Source of the DNA: Haladaptatus pallidirubidus
GTDB taxonomy: Archaea > Halobacteriota > Halobacteria > Halobacteriales > Haladaptataceae
Direction of reading: 5' to 3'
DNA length: 64,000 bases
NCBI RefSeq assembly: GCF_020700235.1
Contig: NZ_CP085305.1
Location: 186,001 to 250,000 of the forward strand
Position numbers and translations under genes: made by a program. The notes beneath the pieces were generated by a model. That model was not told where the DNA came from. It made no database searches and was given only the letters and a program-made list of their open reading frames with translations. This document shows, piece after piece, positions 19,347-26,871 of this stretch; position 1 is the stretch's first letter; each line of letters begins with the position of its first letter.

Positions 19347-20663
19347 TTACTCTTCACTTGCCCGGGTAACGTCAACGGCATAGTGCTGGAGTACATCCCG
19401 TCCGAGAAGTACGGGATGTGACATGTGGCTTCGGTCGGTGAGGTTCGCCGTCACCGTGTACCAGTCGCCTTTGATTCCGAGAACGATGTCGACGAGTGGT
19501 CGAGTCGTCGGCGTTTTCGATAATCCAGATCTTACCCGCGTTCGTTGTTTGAGTGGGCCAACACCAAGTTTCGCGGCTAATCCGAGATCGATACTTGTCC
19601 GAGTTGCGCCCGTATCCGATTTAGCAACGACCGTCTCTGAACCGTGGACACCACTTACTGTAATTCGTTCCGTGTATCCGATCAGAAGCGGTTCACGATG
19701 GATATTTTGGGTTGGCTGAGGAGTACACGCTGGCATAGAATCATCGAGTTGTGCTGCAAGAGACGTCACTCGATCGTCATCAACTTCACCACCGACGCGC
19801 TCAATTGCTAGTTTGGCGATGTATGGAGCGGGATTGAGACCAGTGGACCGAAAGAATCCTCGAAAACCTGCCGTCGGGTTGACTTCGAGCACGTACCAAC
19901 CGTTAGGGCTACCAACGATATCAACTCCTGCGTAATCAAGACCCACAGCATTCATCGCATCACATGCCATCTCCCGGACGTTCGGTGGGAGATCGTCCGT
20001 TGCGTCCTCTACTGCACCGCCTTGTGCAACGTTAGTTCGAAACTCACCTTCTGACGCGGTTCGTTTCATCGCCCCCAGGACGTTTTCGCCCACAACATAC
20101 ACGCGATAATCGAAATGGCGGTTACCCGATGTTTTGATGAACTCTTGTAAAAATGCTTGTCGATTGCCGACCTTTGGTTGGACTGGATTCGACGTATCGA
20201 TAAGCCACGTTCCACCACCATGCGTTCCAATTGCCGACTTGTAGACAGCATGGTTTGCAAACTCGGAACGTGCAGTATTGAGGTGAGTTGGGTCAAGTCC
20301 GAGGATTGCATTCGGAATTGGAATCTCTTCAGCATGAAGTGCGGATGCAGTCGCGAACTTATGTACTGCTCGTAGCACGGCACACGGCGGATTGAGAACT
20401 GGTCGACATCCATCATAGATGCAGGCGAGTCCAAGTGCCTCGGTGGGTTGATCGGTATTCGAGACAAGTAGACGATTGACGACAACATCAATGTCTGGTT
20501 CAAGAACAAACTCGTCCCCCTGAACGCGAGCTATCGTGTTTTCCCGGCGAAGCCACTCCGTCCCAAACCCGAGCATATCAACTGCGTTGAGAATCGCTTT
20601 CGTCTCCTTACTGTTGTGCAGACTTAATACCCCGACCGTCAATTCAGAATTGGTGCTCGTCAT
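19347..20663 (-). CDS. RimK-like ATP-grasp ligase fused to RimB-type protease domain
   Basis: 438 aa fusion. Residues about 90-300 form an ATP-grasp ligase: phosphate-binding loop around SAIGTHGGGTWLID, FLQEFIKTSG, RVYVVGENVLGAMKR and the metal site WYVLEVNPTAGFRGF. Residues about 325-438 form the PF05618-type retropepsin-like domain, with AKSDTGATRTSID supplying the catalytic Asp and VLLGRDVLQHY the flap region. In bacteria RimK adds glutamates to a protein or amino acid and RimB is the companion protease encoded separately; here both are one chain. It probably ligates and trims a peptide or amide together with the GCS2 and AstE-type enzymes. Confidence 0.85.
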   Translation of the reverse strand: MTSTNSELTVGVLSLHNSKETKAILNAVDMLGFGTEWLRRENTIARVQGDEFVLEPDIDVVVNRLLVSNTDQPTEALGLACIYDGCRPVLNPPCAVLRAVHKFATASALHAEEIPIPNAILGLDPTHLNTARSEFANHAVYKSAIGTHGGGTWLIDTSNPVQPKVGNRQAFLQEFIKTSGNRHFDYRVYVVGENVLGAMKRTASEGEFRTNVAQGGAVEDATDDLPPNVREMACDAMNAVGLDYAGVDIVGSPNGWYVLEVNPTAGFRGFFRSTGLNPAPYIAKLAIERVGGEVDDDRVTSLAAQLDDSMPACTPQPTQNIHREPLLIGYTERITVSGVHGSETVVAKSDTGATRTSIDLGLAAKLGVGPLKQRTRVRSGLSKTPTTRPLVDIVLGIKGDWYTVTANLTDRSHMSHPVLLGRDVLQHYAVDVTRASEE

Positions 20664-20782
20664 TTCGTCCTTCTATGTTCTCTTACCGAGAAACTGTACC
20701 GGTATCACTATCCGTACAAATTCTAAATAACATAATACAAATAAAGGGAAATATTCGGGTGAAATGATGAGTTGTTTACTAA

Positions 20783-21097
20783 GGAACATTTTTACGGACA
20801 GAATCCATCGCATTACTAGATCACAACACCGATGAAACGAGCGACGACGATACTCTTGGAGCTGTATGTGAGTCGGCATTTCCGGCGATGACCGTTCGCC
20901 GGGTGGTGGATACACTTAGGATTAAGCGGCCAACTGCACATGGGCGGCTTAAGGAGTTGCATGAGGATAGTGGTGGAGCGGGAAAAATTGAGTCCACGGA
21001 TGGTTCTCTGGTGGATCTCCGACGAATGGGTGTGCTAGACACGCAAGAGGCTACGCCTCCCGCGTCTGTTGGGAGAGAGCGGTGTCCTCGTAGTTAG
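20783..21097 (+). pseudogene. helix-turn-helix protein fragment
   Basis: An open frame reads DDDTLGAVCESAFPAM, then TVRRVVDTLRIKRPTAHGRL and KELHED, a clear winged HTH. There is no ATG, GTG or TTG before residue 20888, which lies inside the HTH. After KELHED the frame gives low-quality sequence and ends over the SnoaL-like gene on the other strand. Both ends look damaged. Confidence 0.35.
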
Positions 21098-21455
21098 TGA
21101 ACCGCGTGAGCTTCCCATCCTGCACGTCACACACGTGGGCGAACGGGAGTTCGAACGGTGTCCCCGCTTTGGATGTGCCCGTGAATACACCTTCCACGAC
21201 GACGGTGTCACTGCCGTCGATAAAACGGTTCGGAGTGACCGTGAAGTCGTCGTATTCCTCGAGTGCCGGGATGAATACGTGCGTTCGCACATCGTCGGGT
21301 GTCTGGTAGGTGCCGCCGAAGAGGGGGTCCCCCTCGGGTTCGACCCACGTCACATCGTCGGCCATGCTGGCCAGAACAGTGTCGAGATCGCCCTGATTGA
21401 ACGCGTCGTAAATTCCCCGGACAAGTTCAACGTTGTCGGTTGCTGTAGCTGCCAT
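21051..21455 (-). CDS. SnoaL-like/NTF2-fold protein (ketosteroid-isomerase related)
   Basis: 134 aa from the ATG at 21455. The opening NVELVRGIYDAFNQGDLDTV and the phrase LASMADDVTWVEP are diagnostic of SnoaL/NTF2-like small cone-fold proteins; the second half has VVVEGVFTGTSKAGTPFELP. Family members are cytoplasmic and bind or isomerise small hydrophobic molecules, but most have no assigned substrate. The upstream in-frame extension to 21632 is basic and discarded. It sits next to IS debris, so it may be an acquired gene. Confidence 0.8.
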   Translation of the reverse strand: MAATATDNVELVRGIYDAFNQGDLDTVLASMADDVTWVEPEGDPLFGGTYQTPDDVRTHVFIPALEEYDDFTVTPNRFIDGSDTVVVEGVFTGTSKAGTPFELPFAHVCDVQDGKLTRFTNYEDTALSQQTREA

Positions 21456-21659
21456 ACTTACTCCCCACAGTACCTGACGCTCCCAAATACGATAACAGTT
21501 CAGTAATGCAACCAGATACGAGGGGGGTGAGGGTAACACACGACGGTTGGGTTCTGCATCCCTAGGAGATGCGAAACCGCGAATGCACACAGACGGAACA
21601 CTCCTCACTGAGCCTCTGGATTGCCGCCACACGTGCTGTTGTTGGCGCGCTCGGCCAGA

Positions 21660-21896
21660 AGTCTCATGGTGGGACTCCTGCGCCTAAAGTCGCGGGAATC
21701 CCATGCTGGGATTCCAGGCCGTATCGGACGGCCTGAAGGTTTCAAGACTCATACTCCCCAAGCGTCAACTGCTGGGCTTTAGCGTCGGCGTGGGTGTCTT
21801 GCAGGACGGTTAAACATCCCCCCATCCTCGGCCGAGTCATCGCCATCCCTGTGTTCTCCTGCATAGCTCTCGCTACAGAGGTAGCGGTACTCTTGC
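21660..21896 (-). mobile_element. IS1341/IS605-type right-end remnant
   Basis: On the minus strand a short C-terminal frame (CLTVLQDTHADAKAQQLTL, then GEYES and stop) is followed by two adjacent perfect hairpins and then the CGCGACTTTAGGCGC end motif. This is the layout of the right end of a tnpB-only IS1341-type transposon; the zinc finger and nuclease core are missing. The hairpin region of such elements can act as the guide-RNA scaffold for TnpB. Confidence 0.55.
21695..21735 (-). repeat. tandem perfect hairpins at transposon end
   Basis: Two back-to-back inverted repeats: GGAATCCC-5-GGGATTCC at 21695-21715 and CAGGCCGT-5-ACGGCCTG at 21715-21735. Both have 8-bp perfect arms and 5-base loops. 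They match the subterminal hairpins expected at an IS605-superfamily right end. Confidence 0.6.
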
Positions 21897-22670
21897 CTAT
21901 TGGTACATACTTGGTACCGGCTGGTCTATGTATCGTGATTGTCCCGCTTGATCATCTTGAGTGACTTGTTGGTACTGTGCAGCAACTTGCTCAAGCTTTT
22001 CTTGGATTGCATCTGCTTGTTGATCGAGTTCTGGCGTTTCGATATCAAAGTTAACCAAGGGTTCAACACCATCTTCAATCAATGATTGTGCAGCGATTGG
22101 ATCTGGGTAGAAGGGATTCGCTTGGACGATGAGTACAATGGTCGGGATCCCAGATTGATAGAAATCGTCCGCAAGCGCGCCTGTGACGCCACCAACAAGT
22201 CCGGGGGAAGTAGCGAGTGGAATATTCGCGGCGGTTAATTTGTCTTTGAGTGCAGCTGTTGTTGCAACTCCCTGTATGTCGCCCACTTCAGATTCTGATC
22301 GTGCGGGTGCGCCAACCAAAAACACCGCACGCTCAAATTTGGTCATAATCTCCTTTCGTAGGCAGCTTCCGAGCGCTCGATAACTCGTCGGAGGGAGGAC
22401 GACATCGCTCTGCAGTGTGAGTACGGGCGGCGTTTCACCAGCGTATACTCGGACAGGATCCTGTATTTGGCCCTTCGTAAATGATGTCACCGGAGGAAAC
22501 AGATCAGAGTGAAGTGATCCGTGATGGCTCAGTCCAAGCTGTTGGGTGATTTGGTTCACTGCAATTGCTGCAACCAGGCCGTGTCCTGGCAGTCCTTCGA
22601 TAAACGTCCCAGTTCCGATTTTCTGATCAGTGATTGCTTTGAATCTGACTGTCTCTATTGGTCTACTCAT
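21897..22670 (-). CDS. PAC2 family protein
   Basis: 257 aa of the PAC2 (proteasome-assembly-chaperone-like) family, widespread in haloarchaea. Diagnostic pieces are FIEGLPGHGLVAAIAVNQI at residues 23-41, ALGSCLRKEIMTKFERAVFLVG, GDIQGVATTAAL and SPGLVGGVTGALADDF. The C-terminus is a helical Gln-rich tail. Archaeal members have no proven function, though a chaperone role is suggested by the fold. Start is MSRPIETVRF; no operon partner is visible. Confidence 0.85.
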   Translation of the reverse strand: MSRPIETVRFKAITDQKIGTGTFIEGLPGHGLVAAIAVNQITQQLGLSHHGSLHSDLFPPVTSFTKGQIQDPVRVYAGETPPVLTLQSDVVLPPTSYRALGSCLRKEIMTKFERAVFLVGAPARSESEVGDIQGVATTAALKDKLTAANIPLATSPGLVGGVTGALADDFYQSGIPTIVLIVQANPFYPDPIAAQSLIEDGVEPLVNFDIETPELDQQADAIQEKLEQVAAQYQQVTQDDQAGQSRYIDQPVPSMYQ

Positions 22671-23051
22671 TCACCTCACTAAGGGATCATCGGTAATCGA
22701 TGTTCCCGTTTTCACCAGTTTGACTGGGAATAATTCAATATAATCACGCAACTCGATTTCGGCAATACCAGTCAACCGATGCCAGACTTCAAGCTTACTC
22801 GAAATCCGATGGAGGCAGCTTATCGGTTGATAACTCTCCACTTCTCCTTGTAATGGGCGCTTATAGGTTCATTGGAGAGAAATTACTTGTTACCAGTGTG
22901 CAGATTCGCTATGCTAAGTGGCTTCGTTAACCGGAAGAAGTGGAATCGAGATCGTTCCACACGAAGTCAAGTAAACTGCCCCGTGAACAAAACCGGATTT
23001 GTGCAAAGGTTTTTACTTACACACCTCGCTCCGGTTTGTGAGGGGGTATCA
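22671..23051. other. divergent promoter region (PAC2 gene and livH)
   Basis: A 380-base spacer between divergent genes. A TATA-like TTTTTACTTA lies at 23010-23019, about 35 bases before the livH start at 23052. No gene is seen inside. Confidence 0.4.
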
Positions 23052-24155
23052 ATGAGCGTGGGGGATACTTACATCCGAGGGAAACGACTCTTCGTAGAAC
23101 GACCACTCGAAATCGGCATCGTACTAGTCATAATACTACTCATCCTTGACCTCGTCTTAAAGCTCATTTCCGGAACCATAACAGGGCTTACGCTTGCTCT
23201 ATTTCTGAAAGATGGAATCGTCATTGGACTCATCATTGGGCTCGCCGGAATCGGACTCTCGATGACATACAGCATTCTCAACTTCGCGAACTTCGCCCAC
23301 GGCGATTATCTAACCGCTGGTGCATTCGCCGGCTGGGTGACGACGTATCTGATCGCCGGATTCGGAATGATACCTGCTGGTGATCTGTTCTTGGTCGGCG
23401 TCAGCGGTGGTGCTGACGCCGGGAGCGTGAGTGCGAGCGCTGTAACTACGCCAGTGGCGGTTCTCGTCGGATTCGTCATCGCTGTTCTGTTCGGTGTCGC
23501 GCTCTCGCTCGCGATCGATCGTATTGTCTATCGACCCATGCGCGGTCAGAACGCCATTGCCCTGCTCATCGCAAGCATCGGCGTGGCACTCGCACTTCGA
23601 TACGTCATTGCAATCGTCTTCGGAACGAGTCGAACAGGAGTAACAGGTGGGACGCTGCCAACGTACACCGTTCCGGTGATCGATCTCATCATCAGTGCAC
23701 ATGAACTCGTGTTAGTAATCGTCGTGCTATCGATGATGGGGGGTGTCCACGTGTTGCTCCAACGAACGAAACTGGGCAAGGCAATGCGAGCGATGGCCGA
23801 CAACCCCGACCTTGCGCGTGTATCCGGTATCCCGACGGAGCAAGTGATCCGTACGACATGGATGATCGGCGGCGGACTGACGGCCGCCGCAGGCTACCTC
23901 GTCGTCCTCGAAACCGGAACAATATCGTTCGATTACGGCTGGACGCTACTTCTGTTGATTTTCGCGGCGGTCATCCTCGGCGGTATTGGTTCGGTCTACG
24001 GTGCGGTACTCGGCGGTCTCACGATCGGTATCGCGAGCACAATGTCGTTGGTCTGGCTTCCCTCCGAGTTCACCTACGCCACTGCCTTCTCCGTGATGAT
24101 TATCATTCTCGTAATCAAACCGGCGGGACTTTTCAGTGGGGTGACAACTGCATGA
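23052..24155 (+). CDS. livH: branched-chain amino acid ABC transporter permease LivH
   Basis: 367 aa from the ATG at 23052; the frame is open to 22872, but the extra 60 residues are basic and not membrane-like. The LivH signature is clear: GLAGIGLSMTYSILNFANFAHGDYLTAGAF near residues 60-90. Further helices follow, with the EAA-like cytoplasmic loop TKLGKAMRAMADNPDLARVSGI near 235-256. Length exceeds the usual 290-310 aa because of an extra external loop (GDLFLVGVSGGADAGSVSASA). The protein forms the membrane channel with LivM. Confidence 0.92.
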   Translation: MSVGDTYIRGKRLFVERPLEIGIVLVIILLILDLVLKLISGTITGLTLALFLKDGIVIGLIIGLAGIGLSMTYSILNFANFAHGDYLTAGAFAGWVTTYLIAGFGMIPAGDLFLVGVSGGADAGSVSASAVTTPVAVLVGFVIAVLFGVALSLAIDRIVYRPMRGQNAIALLIASIGVALALRYVIAIVFGTSRTGVTGGTLPTYTVPVIDLIISAHELVLVIVVLSMMGGVHVLLQRTKLGKAMRAMADNPDLARVSGIPTEQVIRTTWMIGGGLTAAAGYLVVLETGTISFDYGWTLLLLIFAAVILGGIGSVYGAVLGGLTIGIASTMSLVWLPSEFTYATAFSVMIIILVIKPAGLFSGVTTA

Positions 24156-24283
24156 TGGAAATCGATTCCCAAAGTGGTCTTTATGATCGCAGATGTCGCC
24201 TTCCGGGACGTAAATCGTACTGTTGGAGTCGCGATGAGTCCAATGAGAATGTACGAGGGAGGGAGATGATGACCAATGAGTGA
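24152..24283 (+). CDS. possible 43-aa ORF bridging livH and livM
   Basis: The frame starts with ATG overlapping the livH stop by four bases and ends overlapping the livM start by eight bases, so it would bridge the 120-base gap by translational coupling. The product is charged and has two cysteines (RRCRLPGRKSYCWSRDE). It could be a coupling device, a small protein or chance. A Shine-Dalgarno-like GGGAGGGAGA precedes livM within it. Confidence 0.25.
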   Translation: MMEIDSQSGLYDRRCRLPGRKSYCWSRDESNENVRGREMMTNE

Positions 24284-25643
24284 GAGCACTGAAGGTGGAT
24301 CTAGCCGCCTACCTGGAGGCGACGCGGGATTGATTCTCGGCGTATTTTTCGTGCTTTACGCCGGATTCACGCTGATCGGCGTCGTTCTCGGACTTGATGC
24401 CAACGGATTAGCGAGCACCCTCCAACGGATCACCTTTTTTGCGGCCGTCTACGCACTCCTCGCGCTCGCGCTCAACTTGCAGTGGGGGTATGCCGGGTTG
24501 TTCAACATCGGTGTCGCTGGCTTCATGGCCGTCGGCGTGTACACGATGGCGATGCTTACCGCGCCGGTGAATCCCGGGGCTGGAGGAGTTCCTGGTCTCG
24601 GATTGCCCCTTCCCGTCGGAATCGTCGGTGGGATGCTCGCGGCAGCATTCGTCGGAGCGATTGCGGCGTTACCTGCCCTTCGATTAAAGGCGGACTATCT
24701 CGCGATCGTCACCCTCGCGCTCTCGGAAATAATCCGAATCACCTACAACTCGACGAGTCTGCAGACGTTCTCGCTCGCTGGAATCAAGCTAGGCACCGGC
24801 GCATCACAGGGAATGTCGCTGCCGACGAACCCAGTCAACGCATTGTTCTACAGCAACGCGCGGAGTCCCGCATCACCACCGACAGCCCTCGGTGAAGCCG
24901 TGTTCGGACTCTTTCGAGTGATAGGTATCGAACGTACGACCGTCGTTGACTGGGCGTACACACTCGTGCTCATCGCCTTCGTTGGGTTGTTTTACGTGGT
25001 ACTGAGTCGTGTCGGCAACTCACCGTTCGGTCGCGTGTTGAAGGCTATACGTGAAGATGAACTCGTTGCTACCTCACTCGGGAAGCGTACCGGCCGCTTC
25101 AAAATCAAGGTGTTCATGCTCGGATGTGCACTTATGGGACTCGGCGGTATTCTCTGGCAGGGCAGCCAGTCGTACGTCAGCCCGAGCAGTTTCCTTCCGA
25201 TTCTGACGTTTTATATCTTCATCGCACTCATCATCGGTGGAGCCGGTTCGAACACCGGCAGCGTGATCGGCGGAGTACTGTTCGTCGGTCTTCTTTTCGA
25301 GGGGCCGACGTTCGTTCGGCGACTCGTAGAACAGCTACTTCCGCTCGGCGAAGCCCCGAATACGTTCGTCGCGGCCGTCGCGCCGTTGGCGTCTCTCGAT
25401 GTCCTTCCGCTGTTTGCGTTCCTGTTGGGGAGCCTCGATTCCCTCCGATTCGTATTGGCGGGTGTGGCACTCATCTACATGATCCAAACCCGACCGGAGG
25501 GACTGCTCGGTCACCGTAAAGAAATTGCATCGAGCGTCAACCTCTCCCAGCGTGAACAACCGGTACAAGCAGACGGTGGCCGACCGCCGAACGAATCTAG
25601 CGTTGCTCATACTGCCGACGAATCACACGGTGAGAACACATGA
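24276..25643 (+). CDS. livM: branched-chain amino acid ABC transporter permease LivM
   Basis: 455 aa, longer than the typical 320-420. LivM hallmarks are ALALNLQWGYAGLFNIGVAGFMAVGVY near residues 65-92, LRLKADYLAIVTLALSEIIRI near 127-147 and the cytoplasmic loop FGRVLKAIREDELVATSLGK near 250. An inserted stretch between helices (about residues 190-230) and a hydrophilic tail of about 35 residues account for the extra length. It pairs with LivH as the channel and overlaps livG by four bases. Confidence 0.92.
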   Translation: MSESTEGGSSRLPGGDAGLILGVFFVLYAGFTLIGVVLGLDANGLASTLQRITFFAAVYALLALALNLQWGYAGLFNIGVAGFMAVGVYTMAMLTAPVNPGAGGVPGLGLPLPVGIVGGMLAAAFVGAIAALPALRLKADYLAIVTLALSEIIRITYNSTSLQTFSLAGIKLGTGASQGMSLPTNPVNALFYSNARSPASPPTALGEAVFGLFRVIGIERTTVVDWAYTLVLIAFVGLFYVVLSRVGNSPFGRVLKAIREDELVATSLGKRTGRFKIKVFMLGCALMGLGGILWQGSQSYVSPSSFLPILTFYIFIALIIGGAGSNTGSVIGGVLFVGLLFEGPTFVRRLVEQLLPLGEAPNTFVAAVAPLASLDVLPLFAFLLGSLDSLRFVLAGVALIYMIQTRPEGLLGHRKEIASSVNLSQREQPVQADGGRPPNESSVAHTADESHGENT

Positions 25644-26542
25644 ACTACTCTAGAGACGATTCCGAAACAGAGCCCATGAGCACCGATATCCGAAGTCACA
25701 CCGAGGAATCAACGGTGACACTGGACGGCGGTGTACGCATGTCGCAGGACGAGAGTCGGACAGAAGACACGACGGTGCCACCACTCCGGATCCAAAATCT
25801 GGTGAAGCACTTCGGAGGGGTTACCGCCGTCGACGAAGCGAGTTTTGACGTGGAGGAGCGTTCGTTGACTGGCCTCATCGGGCCAAACGGCGCCGGAAAA
25901 TCGACCACGTTCGACTGTATCACCGGCGTTCATCGACCCGATAGCGGCTCGATCTACCTGTACGATGAGGATATCACCGGATTACGGCCATACGCAACGG
26001 CCGATCGGGGAGTGGTGCGAACCTTCCAAATCACTCGCGAACTCAAGGAAATGACGGTGCTCGAAAACATGATGCTCGCGCCGAAGAACCAACAGGGCGA
26101 GCGGCTTTGGCGGACGATCTTGCCCGGATCTCGGCGAAAGGTCAGTGAACAAGAGCGCGAGCTTCGTGAGCAAGCCTGGGACACTCTCGAGCTCTTCGAG
26201 ATCGACCACCTTGCCGAGGAGTACGCGGGCAACCTCTCCGGCGGCCAGCGAAAATTGCTGGAAATGGCACGCGCGCTTCTCACCGACCCCGACGTACTGC
26301 TGCTAGACGAACCGTTTGCCGGAGTGAACCCAGTCTTAGAGGAAAAATTGCTCGAACGAATACACAACCTCCGCGGACAGGGGTATACTTTTCTTCTCGT
26401 CGAACACGACATGGATTTGATTATGAACAACTGCGAGCGTGTGATAGTAATGCATCAAGGACGGGTAATCGCAGACGACGCCCCCGAAGTAATCTTGGAG
26501 GATGAGCAGGTGATAGAGGCGTATCTAGGGGCGAACGTATGA
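25640..26542 (+). CDS. livG: branched-chain amino acid ABC transporter ATPase LivG
   Basis: 300 aa. Walker A GPNGAGKSTTFD is near residues 79-90, signature NLSGGQRKLLEMARALL near 196, Walker B VLLLDEPFAGVNP near 217 and switch His in LLVEHDMD near 252. The first 45 residues are an acidic, Ser/Thr-rich extension not needed for the fold; an internal start (MSTDIRSH, or MSQDES) would remove part of it, but the four-base overlap with livM supports the first ATG. The partner LivF is destroyed here (26539-26871), so LivG would have to work as a homodimer or with a LivF from elsewhere. Confidence 0.92.
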   Translation: MNYSRDDSETEPMSTDIRSHTEESTVTLDGGVRMSQDESRTEDTTVPPLRIQNLVKHFGGVTAVDEASFDVEERSLTGLIGPNGAGKSTTFDCITGVHRPDSGSIYLYDEDITGLRPYATADRGVVRTFQITRELKEMTVLENMMLAPKNQQGERLWRTILPGSRRKVSEQERELREQAWDTLELFEIDHLAEEYAGNLSGGQRKLLEMARALLTDPDVLLLDEPFAGVNPVLEEKLLERIHNLRGQGYTFLLVEHDMDLIMNNCERVIVMHQGRVIADDAPEVILEDEQVIEAYLGANV

Positions 26543-26871
26543 CCGCAAGCAAGACAGGCCCGATTGGAGCAAATTCCACCGCGAATGGGACTGACAACTC
26601 GGCATCGAATATCTCGGTGTGGGTTACGGAGATTTTCGGATACTCGTTGAGCTTGATCTCCGGGTGAACGACGGCGAGTACGTCGTTCATCGGATCGAAC
26701 GGAACCAGAAAGTCCGCGATTCTCAAATCGATCTTCGAGCTCACTACACACATGGGCGGGAAGCTTTCCGACGCCGACGAGGCGTTGCTCGCCGATATCG
26801 AGGTTCGTCGGGAGTTCCTCGTGGATAAACCGAAAATGGAGTCGGATCGATTATCGCCAACCGATCATTGA
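26539..26871 (+). pseudogene. livF: livF remnant, frameshifted and internally deleted
   Basis: The ATG overlaps the livG stop by four bases, as in an intact operon. Frame one gives the N-terminal leader, then a shift leads to GYGDFRILVELDLRVNDGEY and a second shift to FIGSNGTRKSAILKSIFEL. This is LivF up to and just past Walker A, with GPNGAGKST decayed to GSNGTRKSA. After TTHMGGKL the frame jumps to a C-terminal-like ADIEVRREFL and stops. The signature, Walker B and switch regions are gone: about 110 codons remain of the expected 235-260. Confidence 0.75.

Noticed and set aside
22671..23051. Cobalamin or other riboswitch upstream of transporter genes
   Set aside because: No B12-box-like or other known aptamer motif seen; the spacer has only promoter-like elements.
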